Below the pieces are notes generated by a model. That model made no database searches. It had not been told where the DNA came from and saw nothing but the letters and a program-made list of their open reading frames with translations. DNA of 64,000 nucleotides from contig NZ_RJLM01000001.1 in NCBI RefSeq assembly GCF_004104355.1, positions 1 to 64,000 on the forward strand. Reading direction: 5' to 3'. How positions within the stretch are numbered: the first letter of the stretch is position 1; every line of letters begins with the position of its first letter. The DNA comes from Photobacterium chitinilyticum. GTDB taxonomy: Bacteria > Pseudomonadota > Gammaproteobacteria > Enterobacterales > Vibrionaceae. A program made the position numbers and the translations under genes. Of the stretch, positions 8,253 through 18,089 are shown in pieces.

Positions 8253-8711
8253 ATGAGTAATAAGTTCATCATTACCTGGGACAACATGCAAATGTATACA
8301 CGTCAGCTGGCAGAAAAACTGCTTCCGGCTGATCAGTGGAAAGGTATTATTGCAGTTAGTCGTGGTGGTTTGGTTCCTGCTGCGATCCTAGCCCGTGAGC
8401 TTAACATCCGTCATGTTGATACGGTATGTATTTCAAGCTACGACCATGACCACCAGCGCGAAATGAAAGTGCTAAAGCAAGCTGAAGGTGATGGTGAAGG
8501 TTTCATCGTTATCGATGACTTGGTAGATACTGGCGGTACAGCTGAGCTTATCCGTGAGATGTACCCAAAAGCGAAGTTTGTGACGGTATGTGCCAAACCT
8601 GCTGGTAAGCATCTCGTTGATGACTATGTTGTCGATATTACTCAGGACACGTGGATTGAGCAGCCATGGGATATGGCTGTTACTTTTGTTGATCCGATTG
8701 CCAAAAAATAA
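8253..8711 (+). CDS. gpt: Xanthine-guanine phosphoribosyltransferase
   Basis: 152 residues, the standard Gpt length. It joins xanthine, guanine or hypoxanthine to PRPP to make nucleotides at the inner face of the membrane. The PRPP loop [12 protein letters not shown] is intact, SRGGLVPAA lies in the N-terminal part, and the C-terminal TWIEQPWDM segment is typical for base recognition. It follows the purine permease with no terminator between, so uptake and salvage are probably co-expressed. Confidence 0.95.
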   Translation: MSNKFIITWDNMQMYTRQLAEKLLPADQWKGIIAVSRGGLVPAAILARELNIRHVDTVCISSYDHDHQREMKVLKQAEGDGEGFIVIDDLVDTGGTAELIREMYPKAKFVTVCAKPAGKHLVDDYVVDITQDTWIEQPWDMAVTFVDPIAKK

Positions 8712-8731
8712 TCACAGATTGATAAATGACG

Positions 8732-8759
8732 AAAGGAGCCGATGAGGCTCCTTTTTTTG
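8732..8759 (+). terminator. Terminator of gpt
   Basis: AAAGGAGCC/GGCTCCTTT stem with a five-base loop and a T run, 20 bases after the gpt stop. Confidence 0.92.
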
Positions 8760-8848
8760 TTATTAACATAGGTCTGAATTTATTCACTTTGGCTTGGTTT
8801 CATGGCCGAAGTGGATTTTCGTGTCAAGCCTCGACGAAACAAATACGG

Positions 8849-9142
8849 CTAACGCATGGATCGGATGTCAGCCAGAGACTCGCCATTAGGCTTGTTGCGA
8901 TAGAAATTATTGTAGTTGATGAGATCTATCATATCGTGACCGGTCAACTCACATTTTCTATCAAGCTTGGTTTGGTAAGAGCCTTGAATCTGTTCGCCAG
9001 ATGCATCGAGGCAAACGCCTATTTTTGCATTGACGGCCCCAGATGCCTCACCAGGGTTGCCACCAAGGACTCCGCCGCTGCCAAAGGCCAGCACTGAACT
9101 TGAAAAAAGCAACATACCGCAGATACCGAGTATTTTTTTCAT
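8849..9142 (-). CDS. Small secreted protein of unknown function
   Basis: 97 residues. Residues 1-19 form a clear Sec signal peptide (MKKILG..., cut after VLA), leaving a mature part of about 78 residues that begins Gly-rich (FGSGGVLGGNPG) and holds two cysteines (in VCLD and KCEL) that could form a disulfide. I do not recognise the family. A competing plus-strand frame covers the same DNA but lacks a start signal and a sensible product. The gene stands alone between gpt and frsA. Confidence 0.7.
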   Translation of the reverse strand: MKKILGICGMLLFSSSVLAFGSGGVLGGNPGEASGAVNAKIGVCLDASGEQIQGSYQTKLDRKCELTGHDMIDLINYNNFYRNKPNGESLADIRSMR

Positions 9143-9379
9143 ACAAAGACCACCGTATAAAATACTAACAGTAATATCAGCATAGTTCAGGATGGAAAGT
9201 CAGTTATCCATTTTTGGTTTTGGGCACACTGCAATAGACTGTTGGATGATATACTTTTGGTATCAATCTCTTTGCGTATCCTGACTGATCACCTGTTTGG
9301 TGAATACCATTGCTCCTTCGGCTAAGGAGCACCGATTGAGTCACTGCGCGTAGATAGAATTCGAACAATGGAGCTTACC

Positions 9380-10639
9380 GTGTCTGAACCCTCTAAAACT
9401 AATTTATCTGAAAAGCTGTTTGCACCGCGGCAAACATCGAAGGAGACGTCTAGCTTGGTAAAGCTGGCTAATGTTTCTTCCAAGCCAATGCATAATGCGA
9501 TTGATGGTGATAGCGAGGCGGGATGGTATCGGATATTGAGGCGCCCGCAGTGGGCTTGGCAGGGAATCGATCCGATAGAGATGGAAGCGATTTTCTCGCG
9601 CATGGCTAACTCTGAAGCCTTTCGCACCAATGATGAACTGCTAGATACTGTTATTGGTTACAAGCCTGGCAACTGGATTTACGAGTGGAGTCAATCTGGG
9701 GCGATGTACCATAAAACAGCCCGGGAACTTGTTAATTCCGACCAAAAAGACAAGGCTGCACAGATGTTGCTAACTGCCAGTATGTATTACAGCGTAGCGG
9801 CGTATCCCCACCTTAAAGGGGATACGTTGGCGGCGCAGGCGGAGCTACAGGCGAATCAGACCTACCGTGAAGCCATGGAGTATATGCCTCATACAATGAG
9901 GACGATTGATGTCAAATATGAAGGCAAAACCTTCCAGGCATTTATTCATCTGCCCTGTACCGATAAATTACTGCCGACCGTTGTTGTTAGCGGGGGTCTA
10001 GATACCCTTCAGTCGGATTTGTGGCGATTATATTATGATTATTTAGGTCCGGCAGGCTTTGCGATGGTCACACTGGATATGCCTTCTGTTGGCCATAGCT
10101 CGGCGTGGGCATTGACGGAAGATACCAGTCGCTTGCATCAGGCGCTGTTACAGCAAATTCGAGATGTACCCTGGGTAGACCATACTCGTGTCGCCATGCT
10201 GGGTTTACGCTTTGGGGGGAATGCGGCTATTCGTCTTGGCTTCATTGAACCAACCCGCCTCAAAACCTGCATCAGTCTGGGCGGGGCGATACACAGCGTA
10301 CTGGCCGATCCCAAGCGGCTTGATGCTATGCCACAGATGTATCTTGATATGATTGCGTCGCGAATGGGTAAAAAAGGTGTGTCCAGGGCAAGCCTGACTT
10401 CTCATCTTCCGGCTTGGTCTCTCAAACAACAGGGGTTGCTAGGGCGTCGCAAGACCGAGGTACCGATGCTGGGGATCAGCCTTAAGAACGATCCGGTCTG
10501 TACTGATATCGATAACCAGCTGATAGCGATGTCTAGCCGGGGTGGCAAGGCAATTACGTTGCCGGAAAAACCGCTTCACGATGGTTATCATCGTTCACTA
10601 GAGACCGTGGTGGATTGGTTGAAAGAAAAATTGGCCTGA
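9380..10639 (+). CDS. frsA: FrsA family protein (alpha/beta-hydrolase fold)
   Basis: The frame can open at ATG 9368, but GTG 9380 is preferred: GGAG lies six bases before it, none precedes the ATG, and the protein then starts MSEPSKTNLSEKLF like its relatives. 419 residues. FrsA was described as binding dephosphorylated EIIA-Glc and shifting cells between respiration and fermentation; its enzyme activity is disputed. The C-terminal half has the hydrolase fold, but the nucleophile elbow reads GLRFGG, with Arg where serine hydrolases have Ser, as in other FrsA. The order frsA-crl-proB-proA is conserved in enteric bacteria and vibrios. crr, encoding its partner, is also in this window. Confidence 0.9.
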   Translation: MSEPSKTNLSEKLFAPRQTSKETSSLVKLANVSSKPMHNAIDGDSEAGWYRILRRPQWAWQGIDPIEMEAIFSRMANSEAFRTNDELLDTVIGYKPGNWIYEWSQSGAMYHKTARELVNSDQKDKAAQMLLTASMYYSVAAYPHLKGDTLAAQAELQANQTYREAMEYMPHTMRTIDVKYEGKTFQAFIHLPCTDKLLPTVVVSGGLDTLQSDLWRLYYDYLGPAGFAMVTLDMPSVGHSSAWALTEDTSRLHQALLQQIRDVPWVDHTRVAMLGLRFGGNAAIRLGFIEPTRLKTCISLGGAIHSVLADPKRLDAMPQMYLDMIASRMGKKGVSRASLTSHLPAWSLKQQGLLGRRKTEVPMLGISLKNDPVCTDIDNQLIAMSSRGGKAITLPEKPLHDGYHRSLETVVDWLKEKLA

Positions 10640-10810
10640 GGCATGTTGTTTAAGTCTCGGGGATGTAAATAAAATGTTGCTATATCTTGGCTTTATGGCT
10701 TAAATGGAATGACGAGAGATAGAGAGGCTAGGCAGAGATCGAGTCTTAGCGCTCTGTCTGGCACCCGATGGTTGCTGTTATTGTGCTATTACTATGGATG
10801 GAGATACGCT

Positions 10811-11215
10811 ATGACGACTACAACAACATTTCCGCCTCATGGGCGTCTGATGACGAAACTAACCGCGCTGGGGCCCTACCTGCGCCAGCAGCAGTCGTCA
10901 GAAGGCCATTTCTTTTTTGATTGTCTGGCAAGCTGTATCAGCGCGAAGAAAGAGCCAGAAGAACGCGAGTTCTGGGGGTGGTGGCTGATCTTGACCGTAA
11001 CAAATACCGGTTTTGAATATCGGTATCATTTTGGCCGTTATGATAGTAACGGTGACTGGCTCAAAGACAGTGTCCCTGCCAAGCATGAGAAAGCAGTGAT
11101 CCAGACGTTGGACGACTTTTATCCGAAATTGACCAGTTTGCTGCAAGATGAGTTCAAACTGACAGTAACTGCTGCCAGTGATCTTGAGGAAGCCGAGCTG
11201 GGAACGGTTGCCTGA
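10811..11215 (+). CDS. crl: Sigma factor-binding protein Crl
   Basis: 134 residues from ATG 10811, which has GGAG upstream. The open frame extends 34 codons further up, but that part does not resemble Crl. Crl binds RpoS and helps it form holoenzyme, raising stationary-phase gene expression. The conserved blocks are seen: LTALGPYLR, FFFDCLA and the diagnostic EREFWGWWL, then a Tyr-rich YRYHFG strand. Relatives usually lie beside frsA and proBA, as here. Confidence 0.92.
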   Translation: MTTTTTFPPHGRLMTKLTALGPYLRQQQSSEGHFFFDCLASCISAKKEPEEREFWGWWLILTVTNTGFEYRYHFGRYDSNGDWLKDSVPAKHEKAVIQTLDDFYPKLTSLLQDEFKLTVTAASDLEEAELGTVA

Positions 11216-11254
11216 TCTTGCTCCGAATATATTATCTGCAGTCAGATGAAAGAT

Positions 11255-11282
11255 TAATGCGCTTTTATAGCGCATTTTTCTT
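11255..11282 (+). terminator. Terminator of crl
   Basis: AATGCGC/GCGCATT stem with a seven-base loop, then TTTTTC. Confidence 0.78.
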
Positions 11283-11349
11283 GTGATCTAGCAAGCGGAT
11301 TGATAAAACATCTGAATATAAATTTATTCATCACAATTGTTTAATCCCA

Positions 11350-12543
11350 ATGGCAGATACTAAACATTCAAACGCTACAGAGCAGAACCTCGTGGGTGCT
11401 CACTCTTCTTCAGAGACCCAGGCGGTTAGACAATCTTCCCCCGTTCGGCAGACAATAGTCATCAAGCTGGGCACCAGTGTGTTAACCGGTGGTACGCTAC
11501 AGTTGGATCGGGCCCATATGGTGGAGCTGGTTCGTCAGTGCGCATCACTGCGTCGTCAGGGGCATAAGGTCATCATGGTGACGTCTGGTGCGATAGCCGC
11601 AGGCCGCGAGCATTTAGGTTACCCCGAGCTACCCAAAACGATGGCGAGCAAGCAGCTCTTGGCCGCAGTTGGTCAGAGCCGTTTGATTCAGGAATGGGAG
11701 CGTTTGTTTGGTATCTATGGTCTGCATGTCGGCCAAATGTTGCTGACTCGCGCTGATCTTGATGATCGTGAACGTTATCTCAATGCCCGCGATATGATTG
11801 TGGCGTTGCTGGACAACGGCATCATTCCCGTCGTCAATGAAAATGACGCAGTAGCTACCACTGAAATAAAAGTTGGCGACAACGACAACCTATCAGCACT
11901 GGTCGGTATTTTGGCGAGTGCCGACAAGTTGTTGCTTCTGACCGATCAGCCTGGTCTGTTTACCGCCGACCCTCGCAATAACCCCGATGCAGAGCTGATC
12001 CGCGAAGTCCATACTATCGATGAAACTCTGCACAAGTTGGCAGGTGGCAGTGTGGGTGGTTTGGGTACCGGTGGTATGGCAACCAAGCTACAAGCTGCTG
12101 ATGTGGCTCGCCGGGCGGGTATCGAAGTAATTATTGCTGCTGGTAGTCGACCTGGTGTGATTGATGATCTGGTTAAAGGGGAGTCGGTTGGCACTCGTTT
12201 TCTACCGCTGGAGTCACCATTGGAGAGCCGTAAGCGTTGGATTTTGGCCGGACCTCCACCTGCAGGCGATATCGTGATTGATGACGGTGCAGCGATTGCG
12301 GTACAACAGCGTGGGAGTAGTCTGCTGGCAAAGGGGATCACCGAAGTGAAGGGGCAATTTGAACGCGGAGAAGTGACCCGAATTTTTAATACCAAAGGGG
12401 CTTTGCTGGCTCGTGGTATCTGCCGTTACTCAAGCAAAGATATGGCAAAGATTGCCGGAAAACACAGTCAGGATATTTATCAGGTCCTGGGCTACGAATA
12501 CGGTCCGGTTGCCGTGCACCGTGATGATTTGGTGGTTATCTGA
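11350..12543 (+). CDS. proB: Glutamate 5-kinase
   Basis: 397 residues. It phosphorylates glutamate with ATP, the first and feedback-controlled step of proline synthesis. The amino-acid kinase domain begins at about residue 34 with [14 protein letters not shown] and includes [15 protein letters not shown] and the Gly-rich [13 protein letters not shown]-terminal PUA domain (about 300-380) includes GIT and KGALLARG. The N-terminus carries about 30 Ser/Thr/Gln-rich residues before the fold, longer than usual, and ATG 11350 has no clear ribosome site, so the start is less sure than the gene. proA follows 49 bases later. Confidence 0.93.
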   Translation: MADTKHSNATEQNLVGAHSSSETQAVRQSSPVRQTIVIKLGTSVLTGGTLQLDRAHMVELVRQCASLRRQGHKVIMVTSGAIAAGREHLGYPELPKTMASKQLLAAVGQSRLIQEWERLFGIYGLHVGQMLLTRADLDDRERYLNARDMIVALLDNGIIPVVNENDAVATTEIKVGDNDNLSALVGILASADKLLLLTDQPGLFTADPRNNPDAELIREVHTIDETLHKLAGGSVGGLGTGGMATKLQAADVARRAGIEVIIAAGSRPGVIDDLVKGESVGTRFLPLESPLESRKRWILAGPPPAGDIVIDDGAAIAVQQRGSSLLAKGITEVKGQFERGEVTRIFNTKGALLARGICRYSSKDMAKIAGKHSQDIYQVLGYEYGPVAVHRDDLVVI

Positions 12544-12592
12544 TCACGTACTCGGTGACGAACTGAAAATATTTTGATGATAGGGGAAGAGT

Positions 12593-13849
12593 GTGAATCT
12601 TGAAATTATGGGTAAAGCTGCTCAACAGGCGGCTTTCGAACTTGCTACTGCAGCGACCAAGCAGAAAAATCAGGCTCTGGCAATTATTGCCGATGAACTG
12701 GAAGCCAATTGTGACGTGATACTGGCGGCGAATGCCAAAGATATTGCTGCTGCACGCGAATCGGGCATGTCGGATGCTTTGGTTGATCGCCTGCTGCTCA
12801 ATAAAGAACGCCTAGCCGGTATTGCCAGTGATGTGCGTAATGTTATCAGCCTGAATGATCCGGTTGGCTCCGAGCTGGATAGCAAGGTACTGGAAAACGG
12901 TATGCGCCTCAGTCGCCGCCGTGTCCCTCTGGGTGTAGTAGGTGTTATTTATGAAGCGCGTCCGAACGTGACCATCGATATTGCTGCTTTGTGTCTGAAA
13001 ACCGGTAATGCCAGTATTTTGCGTGGTGGCCGTGAAACGTTCCACTCCAATATGGAGCTGGTGAAAGTGATTCAGGTTGCTTTGGAGAAAGCCGGTTTGC
13101 CGGCGGCCTCGGTACAGTACATTGACAAGCCGGATCGAGAGCTGGTTTCACAGTTACTTAAGCTGGATCAGTATGTCGATATGATTATTCCTCGCGGTGG
13201 TGCTGGCCTGCATAAGATGTGCAAGGAAAATAGCACGATCCCTGTCATTATCGGCGGCTTCGGGATCAGCCATATCTATGTCGACCAAACGGCAGATTTG
13301 GCGCGCGCACTGGATGTAGTGGAAAACGCGAAGGTTCAGCGCCCGTCAGCCTGTAATGCGCTGGATACGCTATTAGTCAGTGAAGATGTTGCCGAAGCGT
13401 TCCTGCCTCGCTTGGCTGAGCGCATGAATCAGAGCAAGGTCGCGTTGGTGGCAGACGGAACCAGTTATGCGCTGTTGGAAGGCAAAGCGGCAGATCTTCG
13501 TAAAGTGGTCGATGGTGACTTCGATACTGAATGGCTGAGTTTCACCCTCGGAGTGAAGGTGGTTAAAGATGTCGATGAGGCTATCGCCCATATGCGCAAG
13601 CACAATGCCAGCCACTCCGATGCGATCCTGACCAATGATATTCGTTCGGCTGAACGTTTTGTCAATGCGGCAGGCTCAGCCGCTGTTTACGTCAATGCCT
13701 CGACGCGCTTTACTGACGGGGCGCAATTTGGTCTTGGTGCCGAGGTGGCTGTGTCGACTCAGAAGCTGCACGCTCGTGGCCCGATGGGGCTAGAAGAGTT
13801 GACCAGTTATAAGTGGGTGGGTGTTGCTGACTACCTGATTCGCTCTTAG
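12593..13849 (+). CDS. proA: Gamma-glutamyl phosphate reductase
   Basis: 418 residues. It reduces the product of ProB to glutamate-5-semialdehyde with NADPH, in proline synthesis. The aldehyde-dehydrogenase fold is clear: [17 protein letters not shown] near residue 105, the catalytic cysteine in [12 protein letters not shown], and the C-terminal [13 protein letters not shown]. Translation starts at GTG 12593 with GGGGAAGAG just before it. It forms the proBA operon. Downstream at 13891-13906 there is a GC-rich hairpin without a T run. Confidence 0.95.
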   Translation: MNLEIMGKAAQQAAFELATAATKQKNQALAIIADELEANCDVILAANAKDIAAARESGMSDALVDRLLLNKERLAGIASDVRNVISLNDPVGSELDSKVLENGMRLSRRRVPLGVVGVIYEARPNVTIDIAALCLKTGNASILRGGRETFHSNMELVKVIQVALEKAGLPAASVQYIDKPDRELVSQLLKLDQYVDMIIPRGGAGLHKMCKENSTIPVIIGGFGISHIYVDQTADLARALDVVENAKVQRPSACNALDTLLVSEDVAEAFLPRLAERMNQSKVALVADGTSYALLEGKAADLRKVVDGDFDTEWLSFTLGVKVVKDVDEAIAHMRKHNASHSDAILTNDIRSAERFVNAAGSAAVYVNASTRFTDGAQFGLGAEVAVSTQKLHARGPMGLEELTSYKWVGVADYLIRS

Positions 13850-13982
13850 TAATTTGTCCCATCCCGTTTTTAAGGGCAGGGCTAGGGTGGGGGAGCGCGA
13901 GCTCCCTCCCGGCCTCACTCTTTAAAAGTGGGAAGAGCTTTCTTTACTCAGCTTAGCTTCTTTATCTTTTACCTGCCTAGCT

Positions 13983-14174
13983 TCATGCTTGCTTGTCTTT
14001 TTTCTCTTCTTCCTTCAGCGCTTCTTCGCGCTTTTGCTTTTCATGCAGGTATTTGATTTTGTCGCGGTAACCAAACTTCATATTCGCCGTATATTTCAAG
14101 GCCGCAATGTTGCTGACAATTACGCTGACGATGATGATGCTGATAACCCAGGGGTTGAGTAGCCATTCCACCAT
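13983..14174 (-). CDS. DUF2897 family small membrane protein
   Basis: 63 residues with a single N-terminal membrane segment (about residues 4-27, WLLNPWVISIIIVSVIVS) and a strongly charged Lys/Glu tail that probably lies in the cytoplasm. This layout and the tail match the DUF2897 proteins of vibrios and related bacteria; no function is known. It starts next to the stop of the M15 peptidase gene, so it is likely the last gene of the dapE operon. Confidence 0.78.
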   Translation of the reverse strand: MVEWLLNPWVISIIIVSVIVSNIAALKYTANMKFGYRDKIKYLHEKQKREEALKEEEKKDKQA

Positions 14175-14870
14175 TTAGACCTCACAGATATTCTCTATGT
14201 ACTTACTATAAAGATTACCAAGGTTTGCCAAAATCTGCGACTTTCCAGCGATTTGGTTTGCGTTAAGTGTGTGGTAAAGCAATTTTGGCGTCAGCTGTTG
14301 CAGCAAGTGTCGGCTAACGGGGTAGTAGCTTATGTGCCAGGGCTCGACGGCAACCCCGTTTCTGTCCTCGGCATAGGGTAGGTAGAAGCCAAATTGATTC
14401 ATGTGCTCGTTGAGCCAGACACTGAACCCTGCCTGATGGCCGCCAATGGCATATTCCCATGGCTCCAGCTGAAGGTCGGTTCCATTGGGCAGACAATTAG
14501 CGGCATAGACATCGACATCGGTTCCCCAGTGGTGCCGACTGGCTCCGGGCAGCGCCGACCAGCGCATGATGGCATGGATTTTTTCTAGCTCCGAGAGCTG
14601 GCTGGCATCAATGGGCTGGCTGTTGCTATCCAGTAACGGACGAGAGCCGCTGAACTTGTTGTTCCAGATCAGTAACTGGCGCTCGAAAGGACGAAAGGCA
14701 CTGGCTATTTGCAAGTCAAATCCGGCTAGGGCGGCGGCTTGTTGCAATTGTATAAATGATGGTTGCATGTCCCGGTGCAGCAAGTGTTGCTGGTGGCTGA
14801 CCAGGTGAGTGTCGGCTTGTCCGGTAAGTTGCCCGGCGCTGAGCGGCCGGGCTGAAGGTGAGTGAGACAT
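14175..14870 (-). CDS. M15 family (VanY-type) metallopeptidase, probable D-Ala-D-Ala carboxypeptidase
   Basis: 231 residues. The zinc-site motif SRHHWGTDVDVYA and the late EPWHISYYP motif are those of M15B peptidases, which trim D-Ala from cell-wall peptides. SAFRPFERQ is also typical. No signal peptide is evident, so whether it is exported or works on recycled peptides in the cytoplasm is open. Its ATG overlaps the dapE stop (TAATG), which suggests translational coupling and links wall-peptide cleavage to diaminopimelate synthesis. Confidence 0.85.
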   Translation of the reverse strand: MSHSPSARPLSAGQLTGQADTHLVSHQQHLLHRDMQPSFIQLQQAAALAGFDLQIASAFRPFERQLLIWNNKFSGSRPLLDSNSQPIDASQLSELEKIHAIMRWSALPGASRHHWGTDVDVYAANCLPNGTDLQLEPWEYAIGGHQAGFSVWLNEHMNQFGFYLPYAEDRNGVAVEPWHISYYPVSRHLLQQLTPKLLYHTLNANQIAGKSQILANLGNLYSKYIENICEV

Positions 14871-16000
14871 TAAAGCGCTTTTTCCAATACTTTTTGGTAC
14901 ATGTCGGTCAGCTTCTCAAGATCGGCGACTTTTACACACTCATTCACTTTATGGATGGTGGCATTGCACGGACCGAGTTCAATAACCTGGGCCCCGGTAC
15001 GGGCAATGAAACGTCCGTCTGAAGTACCACCGGTGGTGAGTAGTTCCGGTTTCTTGTGGTTGACTTCCTCAATGGCTTCGACGACAGCGTCAAGCAAAGT
15101 GCCATGATCGGTAAGGAACGGGTGACCACTGAAGGTCCACTTCAGGTCATAATCCAATCCATGGGCATCGAGGACCGAATGCACTTTACGTTTGATGCAG
15201 CCTGCCGTGAGCTCGGTACTGAAACGGAAGTTGAACTGAACGTGAAACTCCCCAGGAATGACATTCGACGCCCCGGTACCAGCATGCAGGTTGGCGATCT
15301 GGAAGCTGGTTGGCGGGAAGTAGGCGTTACCGTTATCCCAGGTTGTTGCCGCCAGTTCTGCCAGTGCCGGCATAGCACGGTGGACCGGATTATCGGCAAG
15401 GTGCGGATAGGCAACATGGCCCTGGATGCCCTTGAGCGTAACATCGCCGGTGATTGAGCCGCGGCGACCGTTTTTGACCACGTCACCCACCGCGTGAGTA
15501 CTGGAGGGCTCGCCGACAATGCACATGTCAATTTTCTCGTTACGGGCTTCCAGGGTGTCAATCACCCGAGTTGTCCCGTTAATAAACGGCCCTTCCTCAT
15601 CGGAGGTGATAAGCAGTGCAATCGAGCCTTTGTGATCCGGATTGTCAGCCAAAAAGCGCTCAAGCGCGACAATGAAACAAGCCAGTGAGCCTTTCATATC
15701 GGCAGCGCCACGGCCGTGAAGGTAGCCATCAATGATGGTCGGCTCGAAAGGCGGAGTATGCCAGAGCTCTGATGGTCCGGCAGGCACGACATCAGTATGC
15801 CCGGCAAAGACGAACAGAGGTGCTTCCGTGCCCCGTCGCGCCCACAGGTTGGTGGTATCTTCAAAGATCATGCTTTCAATCTTGAAGCCGAGCTTTTCAA
15901 GACGTGCAATCATCACATCCTGGCAGCCTGCATCTTCCGGGGTTACCGAAATTCGGCTGATAAAATCTTTCGCCAGGGCGATAACCGGGCTATCTGACAT
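14870..16000 (-). CDS. dapE: Succinyl-diaminopimelate desuccinylase
   Basis: 376 residues, usual length. This di-zinc M20 enzyme removes succinate from N-succinyl-LL-diaminopimelate in lysine and peptidoglycan precursor synthesis. Metal motifs are intact: FAGHTDVVP (H68), GRGAADMKG (D101) and the catalytic TSDEEGP (E135/E136). It is flanked by the ArsC-like gene upstream (14 bases) and the M15 peptidase downstream (overlapping), a cluster common in gammaproteobacteria. Confidence 0.96.
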   Translation of the reverse strand: MSDSPVIALAKDFISRISVTPEDAGCQDVMIARLEKLGFKIESMIFEDTTNLWARRGTEAPLFVFAGHTDVVPAGPSELWHTPPFEPTIIDGYLHGRGAADMKGSLACFIVALERFLADNPDHKGSIALLITSDEEGPFINGTTRVIDTLEARNEKIDMCIVGEPSSTHAVGDVVKNGRRGSITGDVTLKGIQGHVAYPHLADNPVHRAMPALAELAATTWDNGNAYFPPTSFQIANLHAGTGASNVIPGEFHVQFNFRFSTELTAGCIKRKVHSVLDAHGLDYDLKWTFSGHPFLTDHGTLLDAVVEAIEEVNHKKPELLTTGGTSDGRFIARTGAQVIELGPCNATIHKVNECVKVADLEKLTDMYQKVLEKAL

Positions 16001-16014
16001 CCTTGTATCCTTAA

Positions 16015-16380
16015 CTATTTATCTGCAAGAGAAGAGTGGAAAATATCTTGGTACTGAGCGGGCTTGAAACCTAGGTGGTAGGATTCATTGTGTACTAGCA
16101 GCGGGCGCTTGATCATTGCCGGGAACTCCAGCATCAAGGCAATCGCCGTCTCACGGTTCAGGTCGGCTTTCTGCTCGTCATTGAGCTGGCGGTAAGTGGT
16201 ACCACGTTTATTGACCATCGCTTCCCAGCCTAGCTGAGCTTCAAACGTTTCTAGCATGGCTTGATCCAGGCCGTCTACACGATAGTCGTGGAAGCGGTAT
16301 TCTATGTTTTCTGCGTCCAGCCACTTTTTCATTTTTTTGATAGTGTCGCAGTTTTTAATGCCGTATGTAATTGTACTCAT
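16015..16380 (-). CDS. ArsC/Spx-family reductase-like protein (YffB type)
   Basis: 121 residues with a thioredoxin-like fold of the ArsC family. [10 protein letters not shown] carries a single active-site cysteine (C11), and the end KRPLLVH is the family Arg/Pro motif. YffB proteins bind glutathione but their role is unknown; the gene is usually paired with dapE, as here. It is the first gene of this minus-strand operon. Confidence 0.9.
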   Translation of the reverse strand: MSTITYGIKNCDTIKKMKKWLDAENIEYRFHDYRVDGLDQAMLETFEAQLGWEAMVNKRGTTYRQLNDEQKADLNRETAIALMLEFPAMIKRPLLVHNESYHLGFKPAQYQDIFHSSLADK

Positions 16381-16771
16381 AGTGTTGCTGACTTAGTTTT
16401 ATTTTCGAATTAGCCTTCCTTTATAGCGAGATTACTCTGGCTTCGCAATGGTATTAGCTGCGGTTATCTTTATGGTATCAGCTGGATATTCCTTCTAGTG
16501 AGAGAGAGGGACATTACTGACGCCTTTATTGTTCCTGTTCTGTTTGGAATGAATTGAACTTACTAGGAACAAGTTTGTTACAACTTGTTGATAATAAAAA
16601 GTTTGTTAGAAAATTAAAGGTGCCGTTTTATAGCGAGAATAACCAAGGAATTGAGATGTCGGTCACTGAATCGTACTTGTGGTGCCCATAAATCTAATTG
16701 CACCTTGATCAAACTCAACATCCAATTCGTCAAAGACGGAATAATAAAGCCTCAGAATTATGGAGGTCTCA
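16381..16771. other. Intergenic region with divergent promoters and an inverted repeat
   Basis: No gene seen. It separates the dapE operon (minus) from the winged-helix gene (plus). AACAAGTT/AACTTGTT arms at 16568-16575 and 16582-16589, six bases apart, form a clean inverted repeat that could be an operator. Confidence 0.5.
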
Positions 16772-17053
16772 ATGGAATTGAATCCGGTTTTTGCCCGTCG
16801 TCTTTATTTAGCGCTTCTTGTTGAACAGCTTGAACGCCCTAATGTTCCTAAACTTATTGAAATTACAGGCTGGCCGCGTCGTACTATTCAGGATGTATTA
16901 AAAGCCCTGCCGGGTTTTGGCATTGAATTGGCATTTGTACAGGATGGCAAGCGCCATAATGATGGTTATTACCAATTAAGTGATTGGGGACCGTTTGACT
17001 TGCAGTGGGTTGAATCGCGAGAACAGGACATCATCACATCCGTATCCTGTTAA
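16772..17053 (+). CDS. Small winged-helix DNA-binding protein
   Basis: 93 residues from ATG 16772. An in-frame ATG twelve bases earlier is less likely, because the strong GGAGGT ribosome site (16761-16766) lies between the two and points to the second. The segment LIEITGWPRRTIQDVLKAL looks like a helix-turn-helix, followed by a short wing. Such small proteins occur widely in vibrios without a known target. It stands alone with a terminator and might bind the inverted repeat upstream, which is a guess. Confidence 0.8.
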   Translation: MELNPVFARRLYLALLVEQLERPNVPKLIEITGWPRRTIQDVLKALPGFGIELAFVQDGKRHNDGYYQLSDWGPFDLQWVESREQDIITSVSC

Positions 17054-17054
17054 A

Positions 17055-17083
17055 AATAAACCGCATGATTGCGGTTTATTTTT
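17055..17083. terminator. Bidirectional terminator
   Basis: AAATAAACCGCA/TGCGGTTTATTT stem with T runs in both directions, between the winged-helix gene (plus) and the lipoprotein gene (minus). Confidence 0.9.
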
Positions 17084-17125
17084 CTGTTGAATTTTCAGCT
17101 CAATATCTGGAACGGCTGGCCGTCG

Positions 17126-17452
17126 TTACGGGCAATCATAGGCATTGCCCAGTAGCGTGACCGAGGTGCCGAAATTCTGCGGACTATAGAGATCTACGGT
17201 ATTGGCACCACGCTGGGCGGCTTGGTTTTTTATGTCGTTCAAAGCGCCGTCAGTTAATGCTCTGTTGCTGATAAGCCAAAATGAATACCAGCTTCCCTCT
17301 GATCCGATAATGGTGCCTTTATCGCTACAGCCCTCTAGCTGTTCAGCAGCATCCCAGCGAATTCGAACGCTGTTACTGTCGCTATGCAGCTGCGTTGTTT
17401 CGCAGCCAACAAGTATCAACATACAGCATCCAACTAAGGTTTTATTCAGCAT
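17126..17452 (-). CDS. DUF4156-type lipoprotein
   Basis: 108 residues with a lipoprotein signal peptide ending in the lipobox LVGC, then a periplasmic domain with two further cysteines (in EGCSDKG and the C-terminal YDCP), consistent with a disulfide. The ALNDIKNQAAQRGANTV segment is typical of DUF4156 lipoproteins. Function is unknown. Its ATG overlaps the narP stop (TAATG), so it is probably translated with narP. Confidence 0.8.
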   Translation of the reverse strand: MLNKTLVGCCMLILVGCETTQLHSDSNSVRIRWDAAEQLEGCSDKGTIIGSEGSWYSFWLISNRALTDGALNDIKNQAAQRGANTVDLYSPQNFGTSVTLLGNAYDCP

Positions 17453-18078
17453 TACTGGCCTTGATATTCAAGATACAGAACAGTCGCGGCTGTACGCGAT
17501 TTCACCTGAAGCTTCTTCAGTAGGCTCTTCATGTGTACTTTGACTGTCGCTTCCGAGATAAATAGTGAATCGGCAATCTGCTTGTTGCGATAGCCCTTGG
17601 CAACTTCTTTCAGAATTTGCATTTCCCGATCAGTTAGTGAGTTCAGCAAAGAATCTTGTTCTGAATTATCAGTAAGGTATTCTCGAACCAAGTCACTATA
17701 GGCCTTTCCACCGCAGAGGGCCTGCTTTAGCAGCTCAATCAGTTGCTCCGGTTCGGTATCTTTGAGCAGGTAGCCATCGGCACCGGCCTGGATCAGTGCT
17801 TTGACATCTGCACGACTATCAGAAACAGTGAGAACCACAATGCTGGACTGGATCCCTTCGGCGCGCATGGCATTAAGCGTATCGAGTCCGGACATCCCTT
17901 TCATATTGAGATCGAGCAGAATAAGGTCTGGTTCTTGCTCGCTGGCGAGCAATACAGCATCGGCCCCGTTGCTGGCTTCACCCACAATTTCAAAATCTGG
18001 TTCAAAACTAAGTAACTGGCAGATCCCCCGGCGCATTAACGGGTGATCGTCCACAATCATTATCTTCCAACATGTCAT
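17452..18078 (-). CDS. narP: Nitrate/nitrite response regulator NarP
   Basis: 208 residues. It has an N-terminal receiver domain with acidic pair D10/D11 and phospho-acceptor D56 in LLDLNM, then a LuxR-type helix-turn-helix (about 145-205: LTDREMQILKEVAKG, NKQIADSLFISEATVKVHM). Phosphorylated NarP controls nitrate and nitrite reduction genes. narQ lies eleven bases upstream and the nap operon is divergent beyond it, so NarP rather than another LuxR-type regulator is the best call. Confidence 0.92.
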   Translation of the reverse strand: MTCWKIMIVDDHPLMRRGICQLLSFEPDFEIVGEASNGADAVLLASEQEPDLILLDLNMKGMSGLDTLNAMRAEGIQSSIVVLTVSDSRADVKALIQAGADGYLLKDTEPEQLIELLKQALCGGKAYSDLVREYLTDNSEQDSLLNSLTDREMQILKEVAKGYRNKQIADSLFISEATVKVHMKSLLKKLQVKSRTAATVLYLEYQGQ

Positions 18079-18089
18079 AGTTATAATCC

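Noticed and set aside
8726-9097. 123-codon plus-strand frame after gpt
   Set aside because: It begins inside the gpt terminator and overlaps the minus-strand secreted protein, which has a clear signal peptide.
10709-10810. Upstream extension of crl
   Set aside because: The frame is open, but the residues are unlike Crl and the ribosome site points to 10811.
13891-13906. Terminator after proA
   Set aside because: GGGAGC/GCTCCC forms a good hairpin but no T run follows on either strand.
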